DNA of 25,129 bases from Lutibacter sp. (GCA_004195315.1 SDWL01000004.1:1-25129); one strand, 5' to 3'; positions 1-8,181 are shown, counted from the first letter of the stretch. Notes: a model not told the origin generated them from the sequence alone. A program made the numbers and translations.

Positions 1-19
1 AGATGTGTATAAGAGACAG
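1..19 (+). other. Nextera/Tn5 mosaic-end adapter, left edge
   Basis: Bases 1-19 read AGATGTGTATAAGAGACAG, an exact match to the transferred strand of the 19-bp Tn5 mosaic end used in tagmentation libraries. Its exact reverse complement closes the window. This is untrimmed library sequence rather than a chromosomal transposon end, because nothing else of Tn5 is present and the sequence passes straight into the argC coding frame. Genomic sequence starts at base 20. Confidence 0.97.
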
Positions 20-120
20 ATTTATTGAAGGGTGCTTCTGGACAAGCAATTCAAAATATGAATTTATTATTTGGATTTAAAGAGGCTGAAGGATTACAAT
101 TAAAAGCGACTTCATTTTAA
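20..120 (+). CDS. argC: N-acetyl-gamma-glutamyl-phosphate reductase, C-terminal fragment
   Basis: Only the last 33 codons are present, in the frame whose first full codon is 22-24, ending in TAA at 118-120. The tail reads [14 protein letters not shown], then [11 protein letters not shown]. The KGA-(S/A)-GQA-x-QNMN signature is the conserved C-terminus of ArgC, the NADPH-dependent reductase that makes N-acyl-glutamate semialdehyde in arginine synthesis. In this phylum the acyl group may be acetyl or succinyl. The 5' part is missing because the sequenced fragment ends here, so this is not a pseudogene. It lies 12 bp before proC and fits the arginine operon that follows. The fragment is short, but the signature and context agree well. 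Confidence 0.88.
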
Positions 121-132
121 AAATAAATACCA

Positions 133-927
133 ATGAAAATAGCAATTATAGGAACAGGAAATTTAGGATATTCAATAGCCATTGGAATTTTATCTCAAAA
201 AAGTTTTGAAATTAAAAACCTGTATTTAACAAAACGAAATACAGCTTCATTAAGCACTTGGAAAAACTTACCAAATGTTAAAATTTCTTCAGACAATAAA
301 GAAGCAGTACGTTTTTCGGATATTGTTATAGTTGCTGTTCAACCTAACCAATTACAACTTGTATTAGAAGAAATTAAAGATGAAATAGACACTAAAAAAC
401 ATACTATAATATCAGTTATAACAGGTAGGAAAATACATGATATTGAAGCCGTTTTAGGGAATGAAACTGCGATTATTAGAAGTATGCCAAATACGGCAAT
501 TTCTGTGGGACAATCTATGACTTGTTTAAGTTCTAATGAAAAAGGGGAAAATAATATTGAGTTAGCAAAAACTATTTTTAATTCATTGGGCAAAACAATT
601 TGTATTGAAGAAAAATTAATGCAATCTGCCACCGTAATTTGCGCAAGCGGAATTGCTTTTTGGATGCGTTTAATACGTGCTACTGCTCAAGGAGCTGTTC
701 AACTTGGTTTTCATGCAGATGAAGCTCAGGAATTAGCCATGCAAACTTGTTTAGGGGCAGCTACACTATTAATCCAGTCTGGTAGCCACCCAGAGCAGGA
801 AATTGATAAAGTAACCACACCAAGTGGTTGTACAATAGCAGGTTTAAATGAAATGGAACATCAAGGTTTAAGTTCATCAATAATTAGAGGATTGGTGACT
901 TCATTTGAGAAAATTAATCAGATTTAG
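133..927 (+). CDS. proC: pyrroline-5-carboxylate reductase
   Basis: This 264-aa protein catalyses the last step of proline synthesis, reducing pyrroline-5-carboxylate to proline with NAD(P)H in the cytoplasm. The N-terminus MKIAIIGTGNLG carries the Rossmann GxGxxG dinucleotide-binding loop (residues 7-12). The C-terminal family signature appears as TPSGCTIAGLNEMEHQGL (about residues 229-246), where many ProC proteins have PGGTT. The length is normal for the family. The ATG lies 12 bp after argC, behind an A-rich stretch with no Shine-Dalgarno motif. It is the only TAG-terminated gene of this operon and is followed 10 bp later by argD. Its place among arginine genes, with proA and proB downstream, puts the full glutamate-to-proline route in one operon. 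Confidence 0.95.
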   Translation: MKIAIIGTGNLGYSIAIGILSQKSFEIKNLYLTKRNTASLSTWKNLPNVKISSDNKEAVRFSDIVIVAVQPNQLQLVLEEIKDEIDTKKHTIISVITGRKIHDIEAVLGNETAIIRSMPNTAISVGQSMTCLSSNEKGENNIELAKTIFNSLGKTICIEEKLMQSATVICASGIAFWMRLIRATAQGAVQLGFHADEAQELAMQTCLGAATLLIQSGSHPEQEIDKVTTPSGCTIAGLNEMEHQGLSSSIIRGLVTSFEKINQI

Positions 928-937
928 AACGTTAAAA

Positions 938-2065
938 ATGGAATTATTTAATGTATATCCTTTGTATAATGTTACTCCTGTAAAAGCAGAAGGAGTATAT
1001 GTTTGGGATGAAAATAATACAAAATATTTAGATTTATATGGTGGTCATGGCGTAATTTCAATTGGTCATACACATCCTAAATATGTTAAAGCATTGTCTG
1101 ATCAGTTACATAAAATCGGATTTTATTCCAATTCAATCCAAAACCCGTTACAAACTGAGTTAGCCCAAAAATTAGGAAAATTATCAGGCTGTGAAAATTA
1201 TAAGTTGTTTTTATGTAATTCTGGTGCTGAAGCAAATGAAAATGCTTTAAAATTAGCATCTTTTGTTACCCAAAAAAGCAGAGTAATTTCTTTTAACAAT
1301 GCTTTTCACGGAAGAACTTCGGCAGCAGTGGCTGTTACAGATAATAAAAATATTAACGCGCCAATAAATTTACAACAAGAAGTTACTTTTTTACCATTGA
1401 ATGAAATTGAGTTGGTAATTCACGAATTAGGTAAAAATGATGTAGCAGCAGTAATTATTGAAGGAATTCAAGGCGTTGGAGGTTTAGATGAAGGTACAAC
1501 TGAATTTTTTCAAGAAGTTCAGCAAATATGTAATAAAAAGAAAGTACCATTAATTTTAGATGAAATTCAATCTGGCTATGGTAGAAGTGGAAAATTTTTC
1601 GCGTTTCAGTATCATAACATTCAACCGGATATTATTACAACTGCGAAAGGAATGGCAAACGGATTTCCAATTGGAGGTGTGTTAATTTCGGATAAATACG
1701 AAGCTAAATTTGGAATGTTGGGAACAACTTTTGGAGGAAATCATTTAGCTTGTGCTGCAGCAATTTCAGTGCTAGATAGTATTGAAGAAGAAAATTTAAT
1801 TGCCAATGTGAATGAAGTTTACGAATACTTTTTGGAAGAAATTAAAACAGTTCCAAAAATTAAAGAGATAAAAGGAAGAGGTTTAATGTTGGGTGTTGAA
1901 TTCGATTTTGGAGTTGGCGAGTTAAGAAAAAAATTAATTTTTGACAAGCACATATTCACAGGTGGTTCAAATAATAAGAATTTACTAAGAATTTTACCTC
2001 CATTAAATATAAAAAAAGAGCAAATAGCTTCTTTTTTAAATACATTGAAAGAATTATTAGTATAA
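938..2065 (+). CDS. argD: acylornithine aminotransferase (class III, PLP-dependent)
   Basis: This 375-aa class III aminotransferase should interconvert N-acyl-glutamate semialdehyde and N-acyl-ornithine in arginine synthesis. Visible motifs are the PLP-phosphate loop in CNSGAEANENALKLA, the pyridine-nitrogen aspartate in LDEIQSGYGR (Asp208) and the Schiff-base lysine in TTAKGMANGFPIGG (Lys237). I chose the ATG at 938. The frame is open back to a TTG at 905, but that would overlap proC and add eleven residues (RKLIRFRTLK and a start) not expected in the family, whereas ELFNVYPLYNVTPVKAEGV is the usual beginning. The stop overlaps the proA ATG by one base (TAATG), so translation is probably coupled. 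Ornithine delta-aminotransferases are close relatives. The operon favours ArgD, but acetyl versus succinyl substrate cannot be read from the sequence. Confidence 0.9.
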   Translation: MELFNVYPLYNVTPVKAEGVYVWDENNTKYLDLYGGHGVISIGHTHPKYVKALSDQLHKIGFYSNSIQNPLQTELAQKLGKLSGCENYKLFLCNSGAEANENALKLASFVTQKSRVISFNNAFHGRTSAAVAVTDNKNINAPINLQQEVTFLPLNEIELVIHELGKNDVAAVIIEGIQGVGGLDEGTTEFFQEVQQICNKKKVPLILDEIQSGYGRSGKFFAFQYHNIQPDIITTAKGMANGFPIGGVLISDKYEAKFGMLGTTFGGNHLACAAAISVLDSIEEENLIANVNEVYEYFLEEIKTVPKIKEIKGRGLMLGVEFDFGVGELRKKLIFDKHIFTGGSNNKNLLRILPPLNIKKEQIASFLNTLKELLV

Positions 2066-3261
2066 TGAACAAGACTTTAACCATACAACAACGAAACAAT
2101 GTTTTACTTTCAATGGAGCACTTAATTACTGCCGAAAAAGTAGAAATATTGAATGCAAACAAAATGGATGTAAACAATTATAATGGTGTAGATTTAGCTA
2201 TGTATGATCGTTTAAAAGTTGATGAAGAAAAAATTAGTGGAATGATTTTATCATTGCAACAATTAATTGCTGATGTTGATCCTATAGGAAAAGAATTGTA
2301 TCATTTTATACATGAAAACGGATTAAAAATCATGAATAAATCAGCACCATTTGGCACCGTTTTAATTATTTATGAATCTAGACCAGATGTTACTGTTGAA
2401 GCTGCTGGAATTGCATTTAAATCTGGGAATAAAATTTTATTAAAGGGAGGTAAAGAATCAATAAATTCAAATTTAAAAATTGTGGATTTATGGCACAAAG
2501 CGTTGATTGAAAATAATATTTCAACAAATTGGGTGGAATATTTAAATTATAACAGAACAGAAACGCAAGTATTTTTAGAAAGACCAACTCAAAAAGTAGA
2601 TTTAATTGTACCGCGTGGAGGCGAAAATTTAATAGCTTTTGTAAAACAACATGCAACATGCCCAGTAATTGTAAGTGGACGTGGAAATAATTTTATTTAT
2701 GTAGATAACGAAGCTGATTTAGACATTGCTTTAAAAGTAATTATTAATGGGAAAACTACAAAAATATCAGCATGTAACGCAGTTGATAAAGTACTTATAA
2801 ATAATAATTTACCAAATAGAGAACTGTTTATTAAAAGATTGATAAATAAATTATTAGTATCGAATATTGAGATTTTAGGCGATGTGACTTTATCAATTTA
2901 TAAAAATGTTTCAGAATTTGAAAATGAAGATATTTGGTATGAGGAGTTTTTAGATTACAAAATTGTAATTGGAAGTGTAAACTCTTCGGAAGAAGCTATT
3001 GCTAAAATCAACAAATACTGTGGTGGACATTCAGCAGTAATTATTTCAAAAAATGATGAAACTGCAACCACTTTTATGGAATCAGTTGATTCAGCAGCTG
3101 TGTATCATAATGCTTCAACTCGTTTTACAGATGGTGGTCAGTTTGGTTTGGGCGGAGAACTTGCAATTAGTACCGATAAATTGCATCATAGAGGTCCAAT
3201 AGGATTACAACATTTAGTAACAAATAAGTGGTATATATACGGAAATGGGCAAATTAGATAA
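2065..3261 (+). CDS. proA: gamma-glutamyl phosphate reductase
   Basis: This 398-aa member of the aldehyde dehydrogenase superfamily reduces gamma-glutamyl phosphate to glutamate-5-semialdehyde with NADPH, the second step of proline synthesis. Family hallmarks are PFGTVLIIYESRPDVTVEAA, LKGGKESINSN, the substrate-channel stretch LIVPRGGENLI, and the catalytic cysteine in SACNAVDKVLI (Cys237; the usual motif is CNA-x-E). The C-terminal block RFTDGGQFGLGGELAISTDKLH is highly typical. It is slightly shorter than the 415-420 aa of E. coli ProA. It overlaps argD by 1 bp and proB by 17 bp. The order proA-proB is the reverse of the common proBA operon. Confidence 0.95.
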   Translation: MNKTLTIQQRNNVLLSMEHLITAEKVEILNANKMDVNNYNGVDLAMYDRLKVDEEKISGMILSLQQLIADVDPIGKELYHFIHENGLKIMNKSAPFGTVLIIYESRPDVTVEAAGIAFKSGNKILLKGGKESINSNLKIVDLWHKALIENNISTNWVEYLNYNRTETQVFLERPTQKVDLIVPRGGENLIAFVKQHATCPVIVSGRGNNFIYVDNEADLDIALKVIINGKTTKISACNAVDKVLINNNLPNRELFIKRLINKLLVSNIEILGDVTLSIYKNVSEFENEDIWYEEFLDYKIVIGSVNSSEEAIAKINKYCGGHSAVIISKNDETATTFMESVDSAAVYHNASTRFTDGGQFGLGGELAISTDKLHHRGPIGLQHLVTNKWYIYGNGQIR

Positions 3262-4021
3262 AAAAAGAATATTACTTAAAATTGGTACAAATGTACTCAC
3301 CAAAGGAACGAACAATATTTCTAGAGGTAAAATTGAAGATATTGCGCAACAAATTGCCTTTCTAAAAGATGATTATGAATTTATAATTGTGAGTTCTGGA
3401 GCTATTGCAGCTGCCAAACAATTTGTAAATTTAGAAACTAATGGAAAAGAAATAATTGTTAAACAAGCACTAGCATCTATTGGTCAACCGCATTTAATGC
3501 GAATTTTTCAAGAAAATTTTAGAGAATTAGGTTTGTTAACATCACAATGTTTATTGTCGTATTCAGATTTTGAAAGAGAACAATCAAAAATAAACATAGT
3601 AAATACTATTAATGTATTGGTTGAAAATAGCTATATTCCTATTATTAATGAAAATGACACAGTGGCAACTGATGAAATAAAATTTGGAGATAATGATAAA
3701 TTATCTGCGTTAACTTCAGTTTTGTTAAATGTTGATTTGCTGATAATTGCAACCAATACAGATGGTATTTACATCAAAGAATCTATAGATGCAAATAGTG
3801 CAAAAACCATTAAAGAAACTTCAAATGTTGAACTATTGCGTGAGCAAATAGAAAACTCAGTTTCTTCGCAGGGAACAGGAGGAATGACTACTAAAATTGA
3901 AGCCGCTGAAATAGCTCAAAAAGCCAATATTGAAACTTGGATTCTAAATGGTTTAAATGACAATTTTATGATCAATGCAATTAACAATAAGATAGAATTC
4001 ACAAAAATAATAATACAATAA
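3245..4021 (+). CDS. proB: glutamate 5-kinase, lacking a PUA domain
   Basis: This 258-aa amino-acid-kinase-fold enzyme phosphorylates the gamma-carboxyl of glutamate, the committed step of proline synthesis. Motifs in order are the phosphate loop LKIGTNVLT (11-19), IVSSGAIAAAK (48-58), the substrate-binding INENDTVATDEIKFGDND (134-151) and GTGGMTTKIEAAEIA (210-224). The protein ends with the kinase domain. The C-terminal PUA domain of the roughly 367-aa E. coli enzyme is absent, so oligomerisation or proline-feedback behaviour may differ (inference). The ATG at 3245 lies inside proA and gives MGKLDKKRILLKIGT, a natural start. argF' follows one base after the stop. Confidence 0.94.
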   Translation: MGKLDKKRILLKIGTNVLTKGTNNISRGKIEDIAQQIAFLKDDYEFIIVSSGAIAAAKQFVNLETNGKEIIVKQALASIGQPHLMRIFQENFRELGLLTSQCLLSYSDFEREQSKINIVNTINVLVENSYIPIINENDTVATDEIKFGDNDKLSALTSVLLNVDLLIIATNTDGIYIKESIDANSAKTIKETSNVELLREQIENSVSSQGTGGMTTKIEAAEIAQKANIETWILNGLNDNFMINAINNKIEFTKIIIQ

Positions 4022-4022
4022 A

Positions 4023-4973
4023 ATGCAACATTACACTAGCTTAAAAGATTTGGATAGTTTGCAAATAACAGTGCAACAGGCTATTGAATTAAAGAAAAAT
4101 CAATTACAGTTTAAAACTCTTGGAGAAGGTAAAACCATCTGTTTATTATTTTTTAATAATAGTTTACGTACCCGATTAAGCACTCAAAAAGCTGCTCAAA
4201 ATTTAGGAATGAACACAATTGTAATGAATTTTGGTAGTGAAGGTTGGGAATTAGAGTTTGAAGATGGTGTTGTAATGAATCAAAACAAATCGGAACATGT
4301 AAAAGAAGCAGCTAAGGTAATAGCGCAATATTGTGATATTGTGGCTATAAGAGCTTTTGCGTCATTAACAGATAAAGAAGAAGATAATGCTGAAATGGTT
4401 ATCAATAGTTTTAAAAAATATGCTGGAATTCCAGTTGTAAATATGGAAAGCGCCACTGGGCATCCATTACAAGCGTTGGCTGATGCAATTACAATTGAAG
4501 AATTTAAAACAACAAAAAAACCTAAAGTTGTGTTGTCTTGGGCGCCGCATCCGAAAGCTTTGCCACATGCGGTTGCAAATTCTTTTGTGGAAATGATGCA
4601 ATTGCAAGATGCTGATTTTGTGATTACACACCCAAAAGGTTATGAGTTAAATAAAGAAATAACTAAAAATTCAATTATAGAAAACAATCAAGAAAAAGCT
4701 TTTGAAAATGCTGATTTTGTGTATGTTAAAAACTGGAGTTCTTATAATGATTATGGTGAAGTTATGATAAATGATTTAAATTGGATGATTACAGCTGATA
4801 AAATGAATTTGACGAATAATGCTAAATTTATGCATTGTTTACCAGTTAGAAGAAATGTGATAGTTGCTGATGAAGTGATAGATTCTGAAAATTCAATCGT
4901 TATTCAACAAGCAAATAACAGAACATATTCGGCACAAATTGTGTTGAAGAAAATATTAGAAAAGCATGGATAA
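4023..4973 (+). CDS. argF': N-acyl-ornithine carbamoyltransferase (acetyl- or succinylornithine)
   Basis: This 316-aa transcarbamylase uses carbamoyl phosphate and an N-acylated ornithine to form N-acyl-citrulline. The carbamoyl-phosphate loop is NSLRTRLSTQ (46-55), with HPLQALAD in the middle and HCLPVRR at 271-277. It aligns closely, as I recall the sequence, with the Bacteroides fragilis succinylornithine enzyme (FFNxSLRTRLSTQKAA-NLGMN, then ITIEEYK, then WAPHPxxLP). It lacks the features of an ordinary ornithine transcarbamylase. In that family residue 90 (Pro in B. fragilis SOTCase, equivalent to Glu92 in Xanthomonas AOTCase) controls acyl preference. Here the position is serine (Ser90, codon 4290-4292, in NKSEH), so the substrate cannot be assigned. 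It overlaps argB by 8 bp. Confidence 0.92.
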   Translation: MQHYTSLKDLDSLQITVQQAIELKKNQLQFKTLGEGKTICLLFFNNSLRTRLSTQKAAQNLGMNTIVMNFGSEGWELEFEDGVVMNQNKSEHVKEAAKVIAQYCDIVAIRAFASLTDKEEDNAEMVINSFKKYAGIPVVNMESATGHPLQALADAITIEEFKTTKKPKVVLSWAPHPKALPHAVANSFVEMMQLQDADFVITHPKGYELNKEITKNSIIENNQEKAFENADFVYVKNWSSYNDYGEVMINDLNWMITADKMNLTNNAKFMHCLPVRRNVIVADEVIDSENSIVIQQANNRTYSAQIVLKKILEKHG

Positions 4974-5751
4974 GAAATTGTTGAAAATAGTTAAAATTGG
5001 AGGGAGTATTATCAACGATGATATTGCGTTAACTTCTTTTTTAAAGGATTTTTCAAAAATGAATGAACCTAAAATATTAGTTCATGGAGGAGGAAAAAGA
5101 GCTACTGAAATTGCTTCAGTAATGGGTTTAAAACCTAAAATGATTAACGGTAGAAGGGTAACGGATGAAGCCAATTTAGAAGTTGTAACAATGGTTTACG
5201 CAGGGTTATTAAATAAAAAAATAACATCAATTTTACAGCAGAATAATTGTAATGCAATTGGTTTGTCAGGAGCTGATGCAAATTGTATTATAGCGCATAA
5301 ACGAATAGTAAAAGACATTGATTACGGTTTTGCAGGTGATGTTGATGCTGTAAATTCAGAATTTATAAATGTGTTATTACAAAATAAAGTAATGCCGGTT
5401 TTTTGTGCAATTACACATGATAAAAATGGACAATTATTAAATACAAATGCAGATACAATTGCTTCTGAAGTAGCCATTGCAATGAGTAATTTGTATGAAA
5501 CAGAATTAAATTATGTGTTTGAATTAAAAGGTGTATTAGAAAGTATTGAAGATAAAAATTCTGTAATTAGTGAAATTAATTTAAACAAGTACGAACAATT
5601 AGTTGATAATAGTATTATTTCAGAAGGAATGATTCCAAAACTACATAATTGTTTTAACGCATTAAAAAAAGGAGTAAATAAAGTAAAAATTGGTGATGCT
5701 TCTTTAATCAAAATCACTAATAATTTATTTACAACATTAAGTTTAAAATAA
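4966..5751 (+). CDS. argB: acetylglutamate kinase (possibly N-succinylglutamate kinase)
   Basis: This 261-aa amino acid kinase phosphorylates the gamma-carboxyl of N-acyl-glutamate. Motifs are VKIGGSIIND (9-18), the oxyanion/phosphate loop LVHGGGKRATEIA (38-50), GLSGADANCIIA, and NTNADTIASEVA near the ATP site. The protein begins directly with the first kinase strand and has no extra N-terminal helix. In this family that helix goes with hexameric, arginine-inhibited enzymes, so this one is more likely the dimeric, arginine-insensitive type (inference). The ATG lies 8 bp inside argF', and the stop overlaps the next ATG by one base (TAATG). Given the ArgF' paralogue, the natural substrate may be N-succinylglutamate. 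Confidence 0.93.
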   Translation: MDKKLLKIVKIGGSIINDDIALTSFLKDFSKMNEPKILVHGGGKRATEIASVMGLKPKMINGRRVTDEANLEVVTMVYAGLLNKKITSILQQNNCNAIGLSGADANCIIAHKRIVKDIDYGFAGDVDAVNSEFINVLLQNKVMPVFCAITHDKNGQLLNTNADTIASEVAIAMSNLYETELNYVFELKGVLESIEDKNSVISEINLNKYEQLVDNSIISEGMIPKLHNCFNALKKGVNKVKIGDASLIKITNNLFTTLSLK

Positions 5752-6809
5752 TGATAAATCAATTAACTAAAGAAGCTATTGAATTGCTTAAAAATTTAAT
5801 TTCAAAGCAGTCATTTTCGGGTGAAGAAAATGAAACTGCGTTGTTAATCATGCAATGGTTTTCTGGTCATAATATAAAATTTGAAAGCTATAAGCATAAT
5901 GTTTGGGCAAAAAACAAACATTTTGATGCTTCAAAAAAAACAATACTATTAAATTCACATCATGATACAGTAAAACCAAATAAAAACTACACTAAAAATC
6001 CATTAATTCCAGAAGTAACTGGAGGTAAATTGTGTGGTTTGGGAAGTAATGACGCAGGTGGTTGCTTGGTTTCATTATTAGCGGCGTTTACTTATTTTTA
6101 TAATAAAAGCAATTTAAAATATAATTTTGTAATCGTGGCTTCTGCCGAAGAAGAAAACTCGGGCCCTAACGGTTTAAATAGTATGTTAAATATTATTCCT
6201 GAAATTGATTTTGCAATTGTAGGAGAACCAACATTAATGCAATTAGCAATTGCTGAAAAAGGGTTATTGGTGTTAGATTGTAAAGCTAAAGGAACGGCAG
6301 GACACGCAGCTCATGGAATTGGAGATAACTCAATTTACAACGCCATTGAAGATGTACATTGGTTTCAGACTTTTGAATTTCCAAAGTATTCTGAAACATT
6401 GGGAAAAGTTAAAATGACGGTTACACAAATTGAAGCTGGAAGTCAGCATAATGTAATACCTGCAAGTTGTAACTATGTGGTGGATGTTAGAGTTACAGAT
6501 ATGTATAATAATAAAGAAGTGCTAGAAATTATACAGTCAAATGTTAAGTCTGAAGTGATAGCACGATCACTTCGTTTAAATTCTTCTTCCATATCAAAAA
6601 ATCATCCAATTGTACAAGCTGGTATTAAATTAGGAAGGGAAACGTATGGTTCGCCAACATTATCTGATCAAGCTGTGTTAAGTTGCCCATCGTTAAAATT
6701 AGGACCTGGAGAAAGTTTACGTTCACATACGGCTGATGAGTTTATTTATGTAAGTGAAATTGAAGAAGGTGTAGTATTGTACATTAAAATATTAGAAGAA
6801 ATAGTTTAA
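5751..6809 (+). CDS. argE: M20 metallo-hydrolase, acylornithine/acylcitrulline deacylase
   Basis: This 352-aa di-zinc M20 peptidase-family hydrolase is the candidate for removing the acyl group from the arginine intermediate. With an ArgF'-type transcarbamylase that intermediate should be N-acyl-citrulline, giving citrulline. Metal and catalytic residues are visible: His70 and Asp72 in NSHHDTVKP, bridging Asp101 in GLGSNDAGG, the Glu pair in ASAEEENSGPNGL (about 133-135), and the C-terminal histidine in GESLRSHTADEF. The lid/dimerisation domain lies between, starting around GTAGHAAHGIG. ArgE, DapE and lysine-pathway LysK are close relatives. Calling it argE rests on the operon, and desuccinylase activity is equally possible. 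It starts in the argB stop codon. It ends 80 bp before argH. Confidence 0.85.
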   Translation: MINQLTKEAIELLKNLISKQSFSGEENETALLIMQWFSGHNIKFESYKHNVWAKNKHFDASKKTILLNSHHDTVKPNKNYTKNPLIPEVTGGKLCGLGSNDAGGCLVSLLAAFTYFYNKSNLKYNFVIVASAEEENSGPNGLNSMLNIIPEIDFAIVGEPTLMQLAIAEKGLLVLDCKAKGTAGHAAHGIGDNSIYNAIEDVHWFQTFEFPKYSETLGKVKMTVTQIEAGSQHNVIPASCNYVVDVRVTDMYNNKEVLEIIQSNVKSEVIARSLRLNSSSISKNHPIVQAGIKLGRETYGSPTLSDQAVLSCPSLKLGPGESLRSHTADEFIYVSEIEEGVVLYIKILEEIV

Positions 6810-6889
6810 AACTGTTTAACTGCTGAATTGTTTAACCATGTAAAGGTTACAATTTAACAAATAAACAATTCAACAAATAAATAATAATT
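6810..6889 (+). promoter_or_regulatory. argH leader with two mutually exclusive hairpins
   Basis: This is the only sizeable gap inside the arginine operon. It holds a direct repeat TGTTTAAC (6813-6820 and 6829-6836), a perfect 11-bp inverted repeat (TGAATTGTTTA at 6824-6834 with TAAACAATTCA at 6862-6872), and a second pairing of AATTGTTTAACC (6826-6837) with GGTTACAATT (6845-6854) that leaves a 2-nt bulge. Both hairpins use the same left arm, so only one can form at a time. No TAnnTTTG promoter element and no U-run terminator are visible. It could be a processing or stability element, or simply a degenerate intergenic repeat. Confidence 0.4.
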
Positions 6890-8167
6890 ATGAAACTTTG
6901 GGATAAAGGATTTTCAACCGATAAAAAAATAGATTTATTTACTGTTGGTAACGATAGAGAATTAGATTTAATTTTAGCAAAATATGACGTAATAGGAAAT
7001 GTTGCACACGCAAAAATGTTGCACAGTATTGGTTTACTGACTGCAGAAGAACTAAACTTACTTGAGGTAGAATTAGGATTTATTTTAGCAGATATAGAAA
7101 ATGGGAATTTTATTATTGAAGATTCTTTTGAAGATGTTCATTCAAAAATTGAGTTTTTGTTAACTGAAAAGTTAGGCGATATAGGAAAAAAAATTCATAC
7201 AGCACGGTCAAGAAATGATCAGGTTTTGGTTGATGTTCATTTGTATTTAAAAGATGCACTAAATGAAATTAGTGAAGAAGTTGATGGTCTTTTTGATTTG
7301 TTAATTTCACTGGCAGAACACTATAAAAATGTTTTATTACCAGGCTATACACATTTACAAATTGCCATGCCGTCATCTTTTGGTTTATGGTTTTCTGCTT
7401 ATGCAGAAACTTTAATAGATGATATTTATTTTATAAAAGCAGCATATAAAGTTGCAGATCAAAACCCATTAGGTTCTGCAGCAGGTTATGGAAGTTCATT
7501 TCCAATTGATAGAGATTTCACAACAAAAGCATTAAATTTTGAAACCTTAAAATTTAACTCAGTGGCAGCTCAAATGGGTAGAGGAAAATTAGAAAAGTCA
7601 GTTGCGTTTGCTATAAGTTCGGTTGCTAGTACATTGTCTAAAATGAGTATGGATATTTGCTTATATATGAGTCAGAATTTTAATTTTATTTCATTTCCTG
7701 ATGAATTAACAACAGGTTCAAGTATTATGCCTCACAAAAAAAATCCTGATGTTTTTGAATTAATTAGAGGAAAATGCAACAAATTACAAGCACTTCCTTT
7801 CGAGTTTACATTGATTACTAATAATCTTCCAAGTGGTTATCATAGAGATTTACAATTGTTAAAAGAAGGGTTAATTCCATCTTTTTCAACCTTAAAATCA
7901 TGTTTAGAAATGCTCACTTATTCATTAAAAAACATTCAGGTAAAAGAGCATATTATTGAAGATCAAAAATATTTGTATTTGTTTAGTGTAGAGGAGGTCA
8001 ATAAGCTAGTTCAAAGCGGAGTGCCGTTTAGAGATGCTTATAAAATTGTTGGAAAAAACATTCAAGATGGTACTTTTAATCCCGATAAAAAAGTAGATCA
8101 TACGCATAAAGGAAGTGTGGGAAATTTATGTTTGGATGAAATTGTATCGAAGAAAAATAAAGCTTAA
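6890..8167 (+). CDS. argH: argininosuccinate lyase
   Basis: This 425-aa lyase of the fumarase/aspartase superfamily splits argininosuccinate into arginine and fumarate, the final step of arginine synthesis. Motifs are the N-terminal MKLWDKGF, the histidine-containing EDVHSKIE, TARSRNDQV, the catalytic-base region PGYTHLQIAMPS, and the superfamily signature GSSIMPHKKNPD (276-287), whose loop carries the catalytic serine. It is about 30 residues shorter than the E. coli enzyme, mainly at the C-terminus, with no sign of truncation in the sequence. No argG is present. It probably lies upstream of argC, outside the window. A hairpin 15 bp after the stop closes the operon. Confidence 0.95.
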   Translation: MKLWDKGFSTDKKIDLFTVGNDRELDLILAKYDVIGNVAHAKMLHSIGLLTAEELNLLEVELGFILADIENGNFIIEDSFEDVHSKIEFLLTEKLGDIGKKIHTARSRNDQVLVDVHLYLKDALNEISEEVDGLFDLLISLAEHYKNVLLPGYTHLQIAMPSSFGLWFSAYAETLIDDIYFIKAAYKVADQNPLGSAAGYGSSFPIDRDFTTKALNFETLKFNSVAAQMGRGKLEKSVAFAISSVASTLSKMSMDICLYMSQNFNFISFPDELTTGSSIMPHKKNPDVFELIRGKCNKLQALPFEFTLITNNLPSGYHRDLQLLKEGLIPSFSTLKSCLEMLTYSLKNIQVKEHIIEDQKYLYLFSVEEVNKLVQSGVPFRDAYKIVGKNIQDGTFNPDKKVDHTHKGSVGNLCLDEIVSKKNKA

Positions 8168-8181
8168 TTAGTTGATTTCTC

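Noticed and set aside
1..19. Tn5/IS50 inside or outside end indicating a mobile element
   Set aside because: The sequence is the hyperactive mosaic-end form used in library kits. It occurs only at the two extreme ends, in inverted orientation, with no transposase gene.
339..632. 97-codon open frame on the - strand
   Set aside because: It is antisense within proC, with no start context or recognisable domain.
905..937. TTG start for argD that would extend it 11 residues upstream
   Set aside because: It would overlap proC by 23 bp. The added residues are unlike the family, while the ATG at 938 gives the usual N-terminus.
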